64,000 nt of DNA from Saprospirales bacterium (GCA_016703765.1 JADJBL010000024.1:1-64000); one strand, 5' to 3'. Shown: positions 17,832 through 31,060, counted from the stretch's first letter. The notes: generated by a model from the sequence alone, not told the origin. Translations and numbers: made by a program.

Positions 17832-18509
17832 ATGAAAACATCAAGCACCAGCCGAAAAAGGATCTCCAACGAGAACATCTCCGTACCTGTTTTTAAAAAC
17901 CGGTTTTTGGATCGTCTCTCCAGAGCTCCCTTCTATGTTCCCATCACCTTTCTGATAATTTTCACCTCCAGCCTGATCTATTGGAACGTCACCCATTCCT
18001 ACGTATCCTTTGTGGAGGCCATTCCATTGTTTATTGGCGGATGGCTTCTGTTCACCCTCGTAGAGTATCTGATGCACCGGTTTTTATACCATATTTCGGC
18101 CCCTACCGAAAAGAGGGAAAAGTTTCAGTACACCATCCACGGAGTGCACCACGAATACCCGAAAGACAAGCTTCGCCTGGCCATGCCGCCGGTGCCGATG
18201 ATGATGCTCGCCGCCCTATTTCTATCCGTTTTCTACCTGATCCTGAACACCTTGGCCTTCGTTACTTTTGCCGGGTTTACATTAGGTTACATCTCGTACC
18301 TTTTTACCCATTACTCCGTGCATGTGATGAACCCGCCGAGGAATTTTTTAAAGGCGCTCTGGGTCAACCACGCCATACACCACTACTCCCAGGAGGAATA
18401 CTGCTTCGGCGTGTCTTCCCCTCTCTGGGATCACGTGTTCGGAACCTACCCCAAAAAGAAGGTATTAAAGTCGATGTCGGTCGATTCCATTACCGAAGAA
18501 AATTTATAA
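17832..18509 (+). CDS. Fatty acid hydroxylase superfamily protein (FA2H-like)
   Basis: 225 residues with about four membrane helices and the di-iron histidine clusters of the fatty acid hydroxylase/sterol desaturase superfamily: LMHRFLYH, HGVHHEYPKDKLRLAMPP, THYSVHVM and NHAIHHYSQE. The HGVHH-x-YP-x-D-x-LRL-x-MPP stretch is the signature of fatty acid 2-hydroxylases rather than carotenoid hydroxylases. The next gene, 33 bases on, makes long-chain bases, and 2-hydroxy acyl chains are common in bacterial sphingolipids and sulfonolipids, so it probably hydroxylates the acyl chain of those lipids in the inner membrane. Confidence 0.85.
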   Translation: MKTSSTSRKRISNENISVPVFKNRFLDRLSRAPFYVPITFLIIFTSSLIYWNVTHSYVSFVEAIPLFIGGWLLFTLVEYLMHRFLYHISAPTEKREKFQYTIHGVHHEYPKDKLRLAMPPVPMMMLAALFLSVFYLILNTLAFVTFAGFTLGYISYLFTHYSVHVMNPPRNFLKALWVNHAIHHYSQEEYCFGVSSPLWDHVFGTYPKKKVLKSMSVDSITEENL

Positions 18510-18542
18510 TTACTCGCATACCATATAACTAAAAGCATTCAC

Positions 18543-19793
18543 ATGGATTTGTTTGAAAAGATCAAGACGAACATGGGCCCGATCGGAAAATGGGCCGCAG
18601 TGGCTGACGGCTATTATGCTTTCCCCGAGTTGACCGGAGAACTGGGCGACAAAATGTATTTTCAGGGTAAAGAAATGATTTGCTGGTCCATCAATAACTA
18701 CCTCGGCCTGGCCAACCATCCCGAAGTGCGCAAAGCCGACGCAGATGCATCCGCAGAGTGGGGCCTGGCCTACCCGATGGGCGCCCGCATGATGTCTGGA
18801 ACTACCAAATACCACCTCCAACTGGAGCAGGAATTGGCAGATTTTGTAGGAAAGGAAGCCGGCTATCTGATGAACTTCGGATATCAGGGCATGATGTCGG
18901 CCATCGACTCCCTGGTGGACCGCCACGACGTGGTCGTGTACGATGCCGAAAGCCACGCTTGTATCCTCGACGGCATACGGATGCACCTGGGTCACAGCTT
19001 TTCCTTCGTCCACAACGATATGGAAAGCCTCGAGAAAAACCTCGTTCGCGCCACCAGGCTGGTAGAAAAATCCGGTGGGGCCATCCTCGTCGTCTCCGAA
19101 GGGGTGTTCGGCATGCGCGGCGACCAGGGTAAGCTCCGGGAGATTGCCGCCATGAAAAGTAAATTCGAATTCCGCCTGATCGTCGACGATGCCCACGGCT
19201 TCGGCGCCCTGGGCAAAACCGGCGCCGGCGCCGGAGAAGAACAAGGCGTACAGGACGATATCGACCTCTATTTCGCCACCTTCGCCAAATCAATGGCCAG
19301 CATCGGCGCTTTCATCGCGGGCGACCCGGAGATCATCCGCTTCCTTCGCTATAATATGCGCTCCCAGGTCTATGCCAAATCCCTGCCCATGCCCCTGGTC
19401 ATCGGCAACCTCAAGCGCCTGGAACTGATCCGCAACCACCCCGAACTCAAGACCCGGCTCTGGGAAAACGTCAACTACCTCCAGGAAAACCTGCGCAAAG
19501 CCGGCTTCAACATCGGCGATACGCAATCGCCCGTTACTCCGGTGTATTTCAAAGGCGACGAACCCCTGGTCTGTGCCGGTGCCGTCAAGGACCTGCGCGA
19601 GAATTACGGGATCTTCTGCTCCATCGTGATCTACCCGATCATCCCGAAGGGCACGATGATCCTGCGTCTTATCCCCACAGCCGTGCATACGAAAGAAGAT
19701 ATCGACCTTACGATACGCGCATTTCAGGATGTCCGCCGGAAGCTCGACGACGGCACCTATGCGGCTGCAATCGGACAGATCGTAGCCGGGTAG
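18543..19793 (+). CDS. Alpha-oxoamine synthase: cysteate C-fatty acyltransferase or serine palmitoyltransferase
   Basis: 416 residues of PLP fold type I, the family that condenses an amino acid with a fatty acyl thioester. VDDAHGFGALGKTGAG supplies the Asp-Ala-His that positions PLP, and Lys249 in TFAKSMASIGAF is the Schiff-base lysine. The N-terminal LFEKIKTNMGPIGKWA and YPMGARMMSGTTKYH are the pattern I recall from Flavobacterium-type enzymes linked to capnine (sulfonolipid) synthesis, rather than the Sphingobacterium serine palmitoyltransferase type. The choice between cysteate and serine as substrate remains inference. It follows the fatty-acid hydroxylase gene and precedes urocanase by 3 bases. 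Confidence 0.85.
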   Translation: MDLFEKIKTNMGPIGKWAAVADGYYAFPELTGELGDKMYFQGKEMICWSINNYLGLANHPEVRKADADASAEWGLAYPMGARMMSGTTKYHLQLEQELADFVGKEAGYLMNFGYQGMMSAIDSLVDRHDVVVYDAESHACILDGIRMHLGHSFSFVHNDMESLEKNLVRATRLVEKSGGAILVVSEGVFGMRGDQGKLREIAAMKSKFEFRLIVDDAHGFGALGKTGAGAGEEQGVQDDIDLYFATFAKSMASIGAFIAGDPEIIRFLRYNMRSQVYAKSLPMPLVIGNLKRLELIRNHPELKTRLWENVNYLQENLRKAGFNIGDTQSPVTPVYFKGDEPLVCAGAVKDLRENYGIFCSIVIYPIIPKGTMILRLIPTAVHTKEDIDLTIRAFQDVRRKLDDGTYAAAIGQIVAG

Positions 19794-19796
19794 GCC

Positions 19797-21823
<2,027 letters not shown>

Positions 21824-21847
<24 letters not shown>

Positions 21848-22285
21848 CCGCACCAGCCCCCAGATTGCAAAAGCAAAAATTCCTCCGAGGAGCAGGAGCG
21901 CGATCAGAATCAGGCCGCAGCCGCTGCCCTGGTGCATCCCCTCGTTGCGGTATCTCCGAAACAGCTCGAAGTTCCTGCGGTTGGCTTTGAAGGTCAGGTC
22001 GAAAATATCTCCCAACACGGGCACCGACCCCACCGTCATATCCAGCAGGATATTTCCGAGCATCATCAGCAAGACCCTTCCGCCCACGCCGTAGCGCAGC
22101 ATAGCCAGGATCAGGGAGCCGGAAACGGCCAGGCTGAAAAGATCCCCAATCCCGGGAATCAGTCCGATGAGAAAATCGAGTCCAAACCGGATCTGGGTAA
22201 AAGGGATCCGGAATTGGTTGTCCATCAGGCCGGAAACCTTGTCCAGCCATTCGACGCGGGAGATATTTTTCTCAGCGCTTTTCAC
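21824..22285 (-). CDS. DUF4112 membrane protein
   Basis: 153 residues from a GTG at 22285; a frame beginning at 22339 would overlap the upstream gene by 68 bases, so the GTG, which overlaps its last codons and stop, is preferred. DUF4112 features are visible: LDKVSGLMDNQFRIPF near the start, FGLDFLIGLIPGIGDLF, then DMTVGSVPVLGDIFDLTFKANRRN. A hydrophobic C-terminal segment (GLILIALLLLGGIFAFAIW) is a membrane helix. The function is unknown. It is the last gene of a minus-strand operon with the methyltransferase and the OmpA-family gene. Confidence 0.85.
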
Positions 22286-22829
22286 TGACCAGGACAAATG
22301 CGGGTGGAATATTGATCGGCTCGAAGTAGATCCGGACATTGCCGAAGACCTCTTCGTAGAGCTTTTTGGCGAGCAGGCTGTAATGGACCTGGATGAAAAG
22401 CCCTCCGGGCCGAAGGGCTACGCGGCAGGCCCTCAGTATCTTGAGGCCCAGTTCCTGGGGCAGCATCACAAAGGGGATGGCCGAAAGGATGTAATCGACC
22501 TGGTCAATGCCCTCTTTTTTCAGGTAGGCCTGGATATTCTCCGCCGAATCTTCCACGACAATCAGCCGCGGGTCTTCGATCTTGTGGAGGTGTTCGGACA
22601 TCTGGGGAAGGACTTCGAAGGCCAGCAGTTTGGCATCGGGGTGCATGGGCGGCAGAATATGTCGGGTAATCACCCCGTCGCCGGCGCCTAGCTCTGCGAT
22701 GGACCGGGCCTTTTCAAAGTCGACCAGGCCGACCATTTTCCGGCAAAGAAAAGGGGAGCTTCTCGAAATCGTACCAACCGTGCGAATATTCTTCAACCCC
22801 TCCTGAAAATAGCGGATCTTTTGAGTCAT
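22272..22829 (-). CDS. Class I SAM-dependent methyltransferase, phospholipid N-methyltransferase-like
   Basis: 185 residues. The SAM-binding motif I is IAELGAGDGVITRHIL, motif II is LLAFEVLPQM with the acidic end, and a motif IV-like DYILSAIPFVMLP occupies the catalytic position. The overall arrangement matches phospholipid N-methyltransferases (PmtA group) and KsgA-like enzymes; the early KTVGTISRSSPFL type sequence with a serine-rich turn favours the phospholipid group. The substrate is not proven. It lies 25 bases downstream of the OmpA-SPOR gene and overlaps DUF4112, so an envelope role fits the context. Confidence 0.75.
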   Translation of the reverse strand: MTQKIRYFQEGLKNIRTVGTISRSSPFLCRKMVGLVDFEKARSIAELGAGDGVITRHILPPMHPDAKLLAFEVLPQMSEHLHKIEDPRLIVVEDSAENIQAYLKKEGIDQVDYILSAIPFVMLPQELGLKILRACRVALRPGGLFIQVHYSLLAKKLYEEVFGNVRIYFEPINIPPAFVLVSEKR

Positions 22830-22854
22830 GTGCTGTTCTTTACGCCTCCTTTTT

Positions 22855-25029
22855 TTACCGCTGGAGGAAGTTTTCCAGGTCCGGAAAATCTTTGGTCAGA
22901 GGCGCGACCTGCGTCTCTTCCAGGCGAATTCCGTCAATATAGGGAATTATCCTGGTATCCTGAGCGCCGTTGCGGATCAAATCCTGTTGCAACTGGCCGG
23001 CTGATTTAAAAGTTTTGTACAATCCCACCGTGTACAGGTAGTATCCTTTAGTCGTTTCCTTTTCGATCATGGCATGGGGATAGCGGAACAGAAGCTCGTG
23101 GGTAAACATCTGCTGGGATTCGGCTATTTGCAGTTTGTAGGAAAGCCCCTGGGTGGATTTCGAGTAAAAATCCCAGGCCGTGTTGATCATTTGTTCGGGC
23201 ACCACGGGGTCCTTGACCCGGATGCGCAGCGGCAAGCCCGAAGTTTGAAAAAAAGCAATGTCGATCCGCCGGTTGAGTTGCCGTCCCGCCGGATTGGGCG
23301 CGTCGTTCAGTTGGGAATTGGCTCTGGGATACCCTTTCCCCACCGCCCTGATCATAATATGGCCGAGGTCGGCGCCGTTGCGCGCGAGGAATTCCATAGC
23401 TGCTTCCGCACGCTTGGCCGAAAAGAACAGATCCACATTGTCGGGATCGGCGCCGTCGGAATGGCTGGTCAGCATGATCTTGATCTGGGGATACCTCACC
23501 ATGAGGTCCGCGATGGCGGTCAGGGTGCGCATATTGCGTCCCGTCAGTACATCCCCGTTTTCTTCGTAATACAGGGGCTCGAGGAAATATTTTTCGATCT
23601 GGTCTTCGGAGAAGAAAGCGGAGGGATCGTCCACGATGCCCATCCTCCTGGCAAACTGCAGTTTGAAATCGCGCACCTGGCTGAATACGATGGGGTTCAT
23701 GGTCCGGGTCTGCTCCCGCTGGCTTTCCCGGAAATGGGCGATGTAAATATCGCTTTGCCCGAAACCGTTTTTCCGGTCGGAAGAAAAATAGGCCTTCATT
23801 CCATCGCGGCTAAGCCGGAAATGCAGGTCGTCTTCCGCAGAATTGAGCGGGACTCCCGGGTTCCAGGGGTCTTGCCAGGCTTCCGTGGCGTCGTCGTAAA
23901 AGATCCGGACCACGTCGAAATCCCCGATGCTTCGCATGGGGTTGTTGGTGCTGAAGTAAAGGGTCCTCCCGTCGGTAGCCAAAAAAGGACCCCTTTCGTC
24001 GTAAGCCGTGTTGACCTTTGGTCCGAGATTTAGCGGCTCCGACCAGAAGCCCTTCGAATGGACCGTCAGGTATAGATCGAACCCGCCCAAGCCGCCCTCG
24101 CGCTGGCTCGAAAAAAGCAAAATGGTATCCTGGAAAAAGTAAAGATCGCAGTCGCCCTCCCAGGGCCGGACCGGACCCTGAAATAAAGGCGGAAACAGCG
24201 ACCGGTCTTCCGGCCTCGTGCGAAAGGTGTCCACGAAGATATCTCCGCTATAGAGGGTCAGGCCCTGGAAATAGTATAGCTGGGAGCCGTCCCTGTTGAA
24301 ATCGAGCAGCACGTCGTTTTTGAACCCGTTGAGCAAGAAGCTCATCGGGACCGGCGCGGCCCACTGCCCGCCTGTCGAGGTGGCGGAGAACATATCGCTG
24401 TTGTATCCTCCTTCGATCCCGGCAATTTCTCCGGCTGCATTGCGAAGGCTGCCCACATTGCCTTCGCGGGAGGAGGAAAAGTAGAACTTCCCGTCCTGGT
24501 TCATGCTTGGGATTGGGCGAAAATCATTGCCCGCAGAGTTGACGCGTGGACCCAGATTTTCCACAAAAATAGATGACTTGGCCTGCTGGATGCGGATACC
24601 GAAGGAGCACTGCCTGATCTTGTCCTTCACCATGCCCCGTTTGGGGTGGTTGTTTTCAATGCGCCGTAAGTATTCTTTGTAATGGTGAATGGCGTCCAGA
24701 AACTGGAATGTGGAATGGGAGCTAAGGCCCAGGTAGAAGTATAGCTGCGGATTCGTGTATTTTTCCTCCTCCTGGAGGCTGGAAAAATTGCGGCGGGCAT
24801 CCTGGAGTTTGCCGGTTTCGAAATAACAGACCCCGGCGCGGAATTTCGTTTCCAGATCCGTGGGGTCATAGCTTTGATAGACGAGGTAGTTTTGAAGCGC
24901 CTCCTGATACTTTCCGACATTGAAGTATTCCTCGGCAATTTTTTTGCTCGATTTGGGGTCGGGTTGGGCCTGTATTCCCCCGACAACAACTAGGGAACAC
25001 GCGATAAGGGCGACAATTTTTTTCCTCAT
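22855..25029 (-). CDS. TPR / PD40 / OmpA / SPOR envelope protein
   Basis: 724 residues. In order: a signal peptide (ALIACSLVVVGGIQAQ), TPR-like helices at about 28-135 (AEEYFNVGKYQEALQNYL), PD40-type beta-propeller blades at about 160-430 (GKFYFSSSREGN, TLYFSTNNP, KAYFSSDRKNG), and an OmpA-type peptidoglycan-binding domain at about 490-605 (SHSDGADPDNVDLFFSAKRAEA, RRIDIAFF). The C-terminus (about 645-700) has YLYTVGLYKTFKSAGQLQQDL, which looks like a SPOR domain. PorE-like proteins of the type 9 secretion system share TPR, propeller and OmpA parts, but the added SPOR-like end makes it a different arrangement. It probably tethers an outer-membrane or secretion complex to peptidoglycan. Confidence 0.85.
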   Translation of the reverse strand: MRKKIVALIACSLVVVGGIQAQPDPKSSKKIAEEYFNVGKYQEALQNYLVYQSYDPTDLETKFRAGVCYFETGKLQDARRNFSSLQEEEKYTNPQLYFYLGLSSHSTFQFLDAIHHYKEYLRRIENNHPKRGMVKDKIRQCSFGIRIQQAKSSIFVENLGPRVNSAGNDFRPIPSMNQDGKFYFSSSREGNVGSLRNAAGEIAGIEGGYNSDMFSATSTGGQWAAPVPMSFLLNGFKNDVLLDFNRDGSQLYYFQGLTLYSGDIFVDTFRTRPEDRSLFPPLFQGPVRPWEGDCDLYFFQDTILLFSSQREGGLGGFDLYLTVHSKGFWSEPLNLGPKVNTAYDERGPFLATDGRTLYFSTNNPMRSIGDFDVVRIFYDDATEAWQDPWNPGVPLNSAEDDLHFRLSRDGMKAYFSSDRKNGFGQSDIYIAHFRESQREQTRTMNPIVFSQVRDFKLQFARRMGIVDDPSAFFSEDQIEKYFLEPLYYEENGDVLTGRNMRTLTAIADLMVRYPQIKIMLTSHSDGADPDNVDLFFSAKRAEAAMEFLARNGADLGHIMIRAVGKGYPRANSQLNDAPNPAGRQLNRRIDIAFFQTSGLPLRIRVKDPVVPEQMINTAWDFYSKSTQGLSYKLQIAESQQMFTHELLFRYPHAMIEKETTKGYYLYTVGLYKTFKSAGQLQQDLIRNGAQDTRIIPYIDGIRLEETQVAPLTKDFPDLENFLQR

Positions 25030-25055
25030 AGTTAAATATATATCCCGGATGGATC

Positions 25056-26333
25056 TTACAAGCTGCGATTCGGGTCGAACCCTTCCAGGTAATCGCCCAC
25101 CTTGCGCAGAAAAGACCCTCCCAGTGCTCCGTCCACAACCCGGTGATCATAGGAAAGAGAGAGGAACATCATTTGGCGAACCGCTATGAGGTCGCCGTAT
25201 TCCGTCTCTACCACCGCCGGTTTTTTCCGGATGGCGCCCGGCGCCAGGATCGCCACCTGCGGTTGGTTGATGATCGGGGTTCCCATCACGTTGCCAAAGC
25301 TCCCTACGTTGGTGATCGTAAAGGTGCCTCCCTGTATTTCCTCGGGTTTCAATTGATTGGCCCTGGCCCGGTTGGCCAGGTCGTTAACCGATTTGGTCAG
25401 CCCCACCAGGCTGAGCAGGTCGGCGTTTTTGATCACCGGCACGATCAGGTTGCCGCTGGGCAACGCGGCAGCCATGCCGATATTGATGTCCTTCTTCCGG
25501 ATGATCTGTGTCCCTTCTACCGAAATATTGATCATGGGGAAATCGCGGATAGCGCGCACCACGGCCTCGACAAACACGGGGGTAAAGGTGATATTCTCCC
25601 CGTAGCGGTCCTGGAAGGTCTTTTTCACCTTATTCCGCCAGTTCACCAGGTTGGTCACGTCCACTTCCACAAAGGAGGTGACGTGGGGAGAAGTGCGTTT
25701 GGAGTTCACCATGTGCTCGGCGATCAGCTTGCGCATGCGGTCCATCTCGATGATCTCCACATTCCCTTCCGGCCTGATCGCCGGCGCGGGTGGCGCCTGC
25801 GAGGCGGGAGCACTCCCCATCTTATTCTCGACAAAGGAAAGGATATCTTTTTTCGTCACCCGTCCCTGCATTCCGGAGCCTTCGATGCGCTCCAGCTCGT
25901 TCATGCTGATATTTTCCTTTTGTGCGATGGTACGTACGAGGGGCGAATAAAATCTCGATCCGGCGGTTTTGGGGATCTCGCCCGCCGCAACGGGTTCCTG
26001 CTGTGGAATGGGAGTTGATTTGGCGACTTCTGCGCCATGGCCGTTGCTAGATGGCTTTTCCGCGATCATGGGGCCGGCAGCGGCGGCCTCTCCTTCGGTG
26101 GCGATCACCGCAATGGGCTTGCCCACTTCCACCACGTCGTTTTCCTTATAAAGAACCTGTACGAGGGTTCCGCTCACCGGGGAGGGTACTTCCGAGTCAA
26201 CCTTATCCGTGGCAATTTCCAGCACCGTTTCATCCGCGTCGATATGGTCGCCAACCTGCTTCACCCATTTCAGGATCGTGGCTTCCATTATGCTTTCGCC
26301 CATTTTAGGCATGATCAGATCTACCTGAGCCAT
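25056..26333 (-). CDS. 2-oxo acid dehydrogenase E2 component (dihydrolipoamide acyltransferase)
   Basis: 425 residues. A lipoyl domain at 1-78 has the modified lysine in EIATDKVDSEVPSP. A flexible Ala/Pro-rich linker is followed by the E3-binding domain at about 125-165 (FYSPLVRTIAQKENI, MQGRVTKKDIL), a second linker, and the catalytic trimer-forming domain at about 195-420 ending with SLSYDHRVVDGALGG, whose His and Asp are catalytic. This is the branched-chain or generic 2-oxoacid type rather than clearly pyruvate-specific. The E1 and E3 genes are not in the window. It has its own promoter and is followed 26 bases on by the OmpA-SPOR gene. Confidence 0.92.
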   Translation of the reverse strand: MAQVDLIMPKMGESIMEATILKWVKQVGDHIDADETVLEIATDKVDSEVPSPVSGTLVQVLYKENDVVEVGKPIAVIATEGEAAAAGPMIAEKPSSNGHGAEVAKSTPIPQQEPVAAGEIPKTAGSRFYSPLVRTIAQKENISMNELERIEGSGMQGRVTKKDILSFVENKMGSAPASQAPPAPAIRPEGNVEIIEMDRMRKLIAEHMVNSKRTSPHVTSFVEVDVTNLVNWRNKVKKTFQDRYGENITFTPVFVEAVVRAIRDFPMINISVEGTQIIRKKDINIGMAAALPSGNLIVPVIKNADLLSLVGLTKSVNDLANRARANQLKPEEIQGGTFTITNVGSFGNVMGTPIINQPQVAILAPGAIRKKPAVVETEYGDLIAVRQMMFLSLSYDHRVVDGALGGSFLRKVGDYLEGFDPNRSL

Positions 26334-26392
26334 ATATTTCTATATTTTGCTATAAATAAAAATATGTTTCAAATTTTTACTTGCATGAAATG

Positions 26393-26423
26393 CAAAGTTA
26401 TGCAAATTGCCCGCCAATACCAA
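26393..26423 (-). promoter_or_regulatory. Bacteroidota promoter of the E2 gene
   Basis: On the minus strand TAACTTTG (26393-26400) matches the TAnnTTTG -7 box, and a TTG (26421-26423) lies 20 bases upstream of it, close to the consensus spacing. It lies in the gap between cinA and the E2 gene. Confidence 0.6.
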
Positions 26424-26439
26424 CCGGAGAATCTGCTGA

Positions 26440-27687
26440 TTATGACCATTCTCCGAGCAGAAATTTGCGGATCAAATTCAGCGAGTGCACGGCCGTGAGA
26501 TGGATGTTTTTTTGCCGGTCCTTGCTGAGCCGGAGCCGTTGCGTTCTCGTTTTTTCCTTGCTGGCGACCGCGACCCAGATAGTCCCGACGGGTTTTTCGG
26601 GCGTGCCGCCATCCGGTCCGGCAATGCCCGATACAGCCACCGCGAGATCGACCCCGAGGACCTGGAGCGCCCCGGCCGCCATTTCCCTCACCGTCTCCTC
26701 GCTGACGGCCCCAAACTCGTCCAGGGTCTCTTTGCGAACACCCAGCAGGCTGTTCTTTATTTCGTTTGAATAGGCGATGACGCTTCCTTTGAAATAATCG
26801 GAGGCGCCTGGCACGCTGGTCATGCGATGGGCCAGGTACCCGCCGGTGCAGCTTTCTGCCGTGCCAAGCTTCCAGTTTTTCTCCCGGAGCAGCTTCCCCA
26901 CCACTTCTTCCAATTTCGTCTGCCCCTCTCCGTAGATCAACTCGGGCAATAAATCCCTGATTTTGCGGACTTCCCCTTCGAGCAGCTGCCGAAGCCGGGG
27001 CTCATCCGAACCCGTGGCGGTGAGCCGGAGTCGAACCTCCCCAAGCGAGGGAAGGTAGGCCAGTTTTAATTCTTCCGGGAGCTGGTCTTCCACCTCCGCG
27101 ATCCGCTCGGCGATGACGGATTCGCCCTCTCCTGCCGTCAGGAGGGTATGGTGGAGGATCGGAGAGGCGGGAAATCGTTCTTGCAGGCGGGGCAGCACCT
27201 CGTTTTCCATCAGGTACTCCATTTCGTAGGGCACCCCCGGCATGGAAACCACCACTTTCCCGTTCTCGTCAAACCACATGCCCGGTGCGGTGCCCATTTT
27301 GTTGCGAAGCAAGAGGGCGTTTTGAGGCATGAAGCACTGGTCGCGGTGCGCATCGTTGAGGACTTTCCCCATCCGCTCGAGAAAGCGGCCGATGTGCTCA
27401 AAGGTTTCCTGGGAGAAGACGAACCCCACTTTGTAAAAATCGGCGATGGCCTTTTTGGTAATGTCGTCGCGGGTGGGCCCCAAACCGCCGGTCACCAGCA
27501 CCACGTCGGCAGCGGCCAGCGCTCTTTGGAGTCCTTCGACGATTTCTCCGGGATCATCTCCGACGGTTTCCTTTCCCGCCACCCGCGCGCCGATGAGGTT
27601 GAGTTGGCGGGCCATCCAGGCGGAGTTGGTATCGACCACCTGGCCGATCAAAAGCTCGGCGACGATTGTGAGTAAACGGGCTTTCAT
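26440..27687 (-). CDS. cinA: CinA: competence/damage-inducible protein, NMN amidohydrolase
   Basis: 415 residues, the full two-domain form. The N-terminal MoaB/COG1058-like domain has ELLIGQVVDTNSAWMA and GGLGPTRDDITKKA. The C-terminal nicotinamide-nucleotide amidase domain has GTAESCTGGYLAHRMT, GVIAYSNEIK-like sequence and AVSGIAGPDGGTPEKPVG. CinA deamidates NMN in pyridine nucleotide recycling and removes damaged nucleotides. Its start overlaps the stop of birA by 4 bases, so the two are cotranscribed; both concern cofactor handling. Confidence 0.95.
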   Translation of the reverse strand: MKARLLTIVAELLIGQVVDTNSAWMARQLNLIGARVAGKETVGDDPGEIVEGLQRALAAADVVLVTGGLGPTRDDITKKAIADFYKVGFVFSQETFEHIGRFLERMGKVLNDAHRDQCFMPQNALLLRNKMGTAPGMWFDENGKVVVSMPGVPYEMEYLMENEVLPRLQERFPASPILHHTLLTAGEGESVIAERIAEVEDQLPEELKLAYLPSLGEVRLRLTATGSDEPRLRQLLEGEVRKIRDLLPELIYGEGQTKLEEVVGKLLREKNWKLGTAESCTGGYLAHRMTSVPGASDYFKGSVIAYSNEIKNSLLGVRKETLDEFGAVSEETVREMAAGALQVLGVDLAVAVSGIAGPDGGTPEKPVGTIWVAVASKEKTRTQRLRLSKDRQKNIHLTAVHSLNLIRKFLLGEWS

Positions 27688-28475
27688 ATAAGTTTTAATT
27701 GAATTTCCTTGACTTCAAACGACTCCAAACCCTTGTCGGTTTGAAGTTGGAGGTACCCGTTTTCCAGTACCCCGGTAATTTTGCCGGAAAAAGGTTCGCC
27801 ATCCGGCCTCAAAAAGGTACGCGTTTCTCCAAAGCCGTACAATTGCCGGAGGTATTCCTCCTGAATCGCGAGCCACTCTCCTTCCCTCAAGTCGAGGTAT
27901 CGCTGTTCGAGGCATTCGCATAATTCGTTCAGGGCCGTCTTCAGGTCGAGCTCCAGGCCTGTTTCTCCTTTTATGGAACCAGGATTGGGCAGCTCCGGCG
28001 GGAAAACGGTCTGGTTGACATTGATGCCGATCCCCACCACCGAGTGGCCGATATGCTTACCTGAAACGGCGTTCTGGATCAGGATGCCGCCCACTTTTTT
28101 ATCGCCGATGTAGAGGTCGTTGGGCCATTTAACCCTGGCGCGGGCGCCCGCGTACCTGTGCGCCCAATCGCGAACCCCGAGGGCCATGGCCTGGCTGAGC
28201 AGGAAGGCGCGTGAAAGGGGCAAAAAATCCGGATAGAGGATCAGACTGAGCAGCAGGTTTTGTCCGGGAGCGCTTTCCCAACGGTTGTGCAGCAGGCCCT
28301 TGCCGGAGCTTTGGGAAGATGCGGTGACCAGGGTTCCCTCAGCCGGCCTGGATCGAGACAATAAATTCTGCGCATATGTCTGGGTGGAGTCCAACTCTTC
28401 GAATGGGAGGAGAACCTTTCCAACAAAATGCGTGTTTAAATTGCTCAATTGGGTAGTTTTTGATACTTTTATCAA
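27684..28475 (-). CDS. birA: Biotin--[acetyl-CoA-carboxylase] ligase
   Basis: 263 residues, the short form without an N-terminal repressor domain. ELDSTQTYAQNLL is the substrate-binding start, SQSSGKGLLHNRWESAPGQ replaces the classical GRGRxGRxW biotin loop in the form common in Bacteroidota, and VKWPNDLYIGDKKVGGIL carries the catalytic lysine. The C-terminal SH3-like domain ends in QTDKGLESFEVKEI. It attaches biotin to carboxylase carrier proteins. The start is uncertain: 28475 is a TTG only 16 bases from the rsfS start on the other strand, and a TTG nine codons later is possible. Confidence 0.93.
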   Translation of the reverse strand: MIKVSKTTQLSNLNTHFVGKVLLPFEELDSTQTYAQNLLSRSRPAEGTLVTASSQSSGKGLLHNRWESAPGQNLLLSLILYPDFLPLSRAFLLSQAMALGVRDWAHRYAGARARVKWPNDLYIGDKKVGGILIQNAVSGKHIGHSVVGIGINVNQTVFPPELPNPGSIKGETGLELDLKTALNELCECLEQRYLDLREGEWLAIQEEYLRQLYGFGETRTFLRPDGEPFSGKITGVLENGYLQLQTDKGLESFEVKEIQLKLI

Positions 28476-28477
28476 AA
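28458..28477. promoter_or_regulatory. Inverted repeat between birA and rsfS
   Basis: TTTTGATA and TATCAAAA are perfect 8-base arms with a 4-base spacer, located where the divergent genes birA and rsfS meet. It could be an operator shared by both or part of a promoter; nothing more can be read. Confidence 0.4.
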
Positions 28478-28491
28478 GTACTTAATTCAGG

Positions 28492-28929
28492 TTGCGGATA
28501 GCGCAGCTAACTAACCTTATCCGTTTAAATCAAAAAGAATTGAATTTGAGTCCGGAAACGCGCGTCCGTCAACGCCTGTCAACTGAAGAGTTTAACGAAT
28601 TGATCATCGATAGTATCCAGGATATAAAAGGAAAGAACATCCTTAAGTTGGATCTTCGCCGCCTGGAAGACGCTCCCTCTGATTTTTTCATCATTTGCGA
28701 AGGCAGTTCCACCACCCAGGTCAAAGCCATAGCCGACAGGGTCTATGTAAAGATCAAGGAGGAGGGAGGAAGCCTCCCCGTCCATTTTGAAGGCCAGCAA
28801 AGCGCTCACTGGATCTGTCTCGACTATTTCGATGTCGTGGTCCACGTATTTTACCCCGACACCCGCAAGTTCTACCAACTGGAGGACCTCTGGAGCGACG
28901 CTTTATTCACGGAATACGATAATTTATAG
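28492..28929 (+). CDS. rsfS: Ribosome silencing factor RsfS
   Basis: Up to 145 residues. The family core is clear: IIDSIQDIKGKNILKLDLR, then the DFFIICEGSSTTQVKAIADRV region, then HFEGQQSAHWICLDYFDVVVHVF and the FYQLEDLW end. RsfS binds ribosomal protein L14 and blocks joining of the subunits in starving cells. There is no ATG in this frame; the given start is a TTG and a later TTG at about 28540 is possible, since the first 25 residues are not typical of the family. In Bacteroidota rsfS commonly precedes ftsH, as it does here. Confidence 0.92.
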   Translation: MRIAQLTNLIRLNQKELNLSPETRVRQRLSTEEFNELIIDSIQDIKGKNILKLDLRRLEDAPSDFFIICEGSSTTQVKAIADRVYVKIKEEGGSLPVHFEGQQSAHWICLDYFDVVVHVFYPDTRKFYQLEDLWSDALFTEYDNL

Positions 28930-29055
28930 GCTTCCCGCTAAATTTTGTCGAAAACCCTTAACGATTCGGCTGGTTATTCGTTGTATTCCCGATACACAGC
29001 CATTATAGACTTGTATAAAAGGCATTCCTCCGCCTGAACGGAGGGAACAACTGGA

Positions 29056-31052
<1,997 letters not shown>

Positions 31053-31060
31053 ATCAGCGG

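Noticed and set aside
17832..18509. Beta-carotene hydroxylase (CrtZ), suggested by the nearby lycopene cyclase
   Set aside because: The HGVHH-x-YP-x-D-x-LRL-x-MPP motif and the downstream long-chain-base synthase fit the fatty acid 2-hydroxylase group better.
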